Shown here: piece by piece, positions 6,048-7,017 of the stretch
Numbering within the stretch: the first letter of the stretch is position 1
Layout: each line of letters opens with the position of its first letter
Notes under the pieces: generated by a model
What the model saw: only the letters and a program-made list of their open reading frames with translations
The model's database searches: none
Told to the model about the DNA's origin: nothing
Assembly (NCBI GenBank): GCA_938091715.1
Contig: CALKMT010000152.1
Span: 1-7,017 of the forward strand
Length of the DNA: 7,017 nucleotides
Reading direction: 5' to 3'
From: an uncultured Litorivicinus sp.
Lineage (GTDB): Bacteria; Pseudomonadota; Gammaproteobacteria; Pseudomonadales; Litorivicinaceae
Translations under genes and position numbers: made by a program

Positions 6048-7017
6048 ATGACTATTTCTGCATGGGAACAGGCCGGCCATATCGCCATCCACACCCGGGA
6101 CGCGTCCATGGATGGCTATCTGTGGTACGGGGTTCTGACGACCGGTGTGTACTGCCGGCCCAGTTGTCCCTCCCCGGCGGCCAAGCCCGAACATCTGCGA
6201 TTTTTCCGCGCCAACGATGATGCGGTTCAGGCCGGCTTTCGGGCCTGTAAGCGTTGCCATCCAGACCAGGTCGCAGGCTACCCCGAGTGGCTAGAGCAGG
6301 CGGTGGTTCGGTTATCCGCAGGCAACATCCCTGGCCAGGTGGCCGACTCCCTGGGCATTCAGCCGGCGACCCTTAGCCGTGGGCTCGAGCGTTGGCTGGG
6401 TGTCGGGGCAAAAGACCTGCAACAATTTTGCCTGACCCAGGACTACGTGGCGGCCCGGGCGCGCGGCCATTCGGTGTTACATGCTGCACTGATGGCCGGA
6501 TTTGCCAGCGAGGCCAGCATGCGTCGCGGCGTTCACCGTTGGCTGGGCTTGCGGCCCAGTGAAACCGATCAGGCTTTGACGCTGTCCTGGGGCATTGCCG
6601 CCATCGAATTGGGTTGGCTGCTGGTGGCACTCAGCCCCAAAGGCGTCGCCTTCGCTGCCATGGGCGACCGGCCGGGGCCCCTGTTGCAGGACTTGGCCGA
6701 GCGCTTTCCCAGTGCGTGTTTGGCGCCGATGTCGCCGGCGGCTGGTCAGGTGTTGGATCACTTTGCCCAGGGCCTGTATCGGCAACGGCTGCCATTGCCG
6801 CTGGATCTGTCGGGCACCCCATTTCAGATGCGCGTCTGGCAGGCGCTGCAGTCGGTGCCGGCGGGTCATCCGATCCACTATGCACAGCTAGCCGAACAGA
6901 TCGACGCACCCAAGGCGGCACGGGCGGTCGGTACCGCTTGCGCATCCAATCCCATTTGCCTTAGCGTGCCCTGTCATCGCGTGGTTCCCGCCTCGGGTGG
7001 GCTCGGTGGTTATCGAT
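6048..7017 (+). CDS. ada: Ada: bifunctional alkylation-repair methyltransferase and transcriptional activator (3' end outside window)
   Basis: The frame is open for 323 residues to the right edge. The N-terminal Ada domain carries the zinc cysteines Cys36 and Cys40 (VYCRPSC) and Cys67 and Cys70 (ACKRC). Cys36 corresponds to the residue that accepts methyl from DNA methylphosphotriesters and turns the protein into an activator. Residues about 81-170 form an AraC-type double helix-turn-helix (QVADSLGIQPATLSRGLERWLG, then AALMAGFASEASMRRGVHRWLG). The C-terminal O6-methylguanine-DNA methyltransferase domain spans about 178-323, with RAVGTACASNP (292-302) and active-site Cys309 in VPCHRVV. By comparison with E. 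coli Ada (354 aa), about 30 residues are missing beyond the edge. The chosen ATG has no clear Shine-Dalgarno sequence; TTG at 6021 is an in-frame alternative. Ada repairs O6-methylguanine and induces adaptive-response genes. Confidence 0.95.
   Translation, partial: MTISAWEQAGHIAIHTRDASMDGYLWYGVLTTGVYCRPSCPSPAAKPEHLRFFRANDDAVQAGFRACKRCHPDQVAGYPEWLEQAVVRLSAGNIPGQVADSLGIQPATLSRGLERWLGVGAKDLQQFCLTQDYVAARARGHSVLHAALMAGFASEASMRRGVHRWLGLRPSETDQALTLSWGIAAIELGWLLVALSPKGVAFAAMGDRPGPLLQDLAERFPSACLAPMSPAAGQVLDHFAQGLYRQRLPLPLDLSGTPFQMRVWQALQSVPAGHPIHYAQLAEQIDAPKAARAVGTACASNPICLSVPCHRVVPASGGLGGYR

Noticed and set aside
6614..6964. Plus-strand open frame inside ada, and the minus-strand frames opposite it
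   Set aside because: They are shadows of the Ada frame, which carries all the diagnostic cysteines and motifs.

Overview
The window reads as GC-rich (by eye around 60%) proteobacterial chromosome, most likely a gammaproteobacterium. The reasons are a FimV-type N-terminal domain, an EttA protein very close to the enterobacterial form, a PatB/MalY-type lyase and a classical Ada protein. I cannot name the genus. Genes are tightly packed: no gene-free stretch exceeds about 165 bases. I see no rRNA, tRNA, CRISPR array, insertion sequence or phage gene.

Minus-strand block (about 5299 down to 117). Four genes form a compact operon: ettA (ABC-F translation factor), an EamA-type drug/metabolite transporter, a PatB/MalY-type C-S lyase and an MFS transporter. 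The junctions are a 3-nt gap, an 8-nt overlap and a 4-nt ATGA overlap, so translational coupling is likely. The first three genes appear to start at TTG, TTG and GTG, each behind a readable Shine-Dalgarno sequence. About 50 nt further on, the same strand carries an 88-residue secreted protein that is only the beginning of a FimV N-terminal domain. The last 60 or so bases at the left edge are AT-rich.

Plus-strand block (5463 to the right edge). A two-gene type II toxin-antitoxin module (ParD-like antitoxin, RelE/ParE-family toxin, ATGA overlap) is divergent from ettA. It is preceded by a 32-bp near-perfect palindrome wrapped around an extended -10 element, which looks like its autoregulatory operator. 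Next comes ada, encoding the bifunctional alkylation-damage methyltransferase and regulator. It runs off the right edge about 30 residues short of its expected end.

How the genes may work together. The lyase sandwiched between two exporters suggests a unit for sulfur-amino-acid or S-conjugate turnover and export; this is inference from family and context. The toxin-antitoxin module and ada look like independent stress units. The 163-nt region between the antitoxin and ettA holds the controls of two opposed transcription units that both act on translation.
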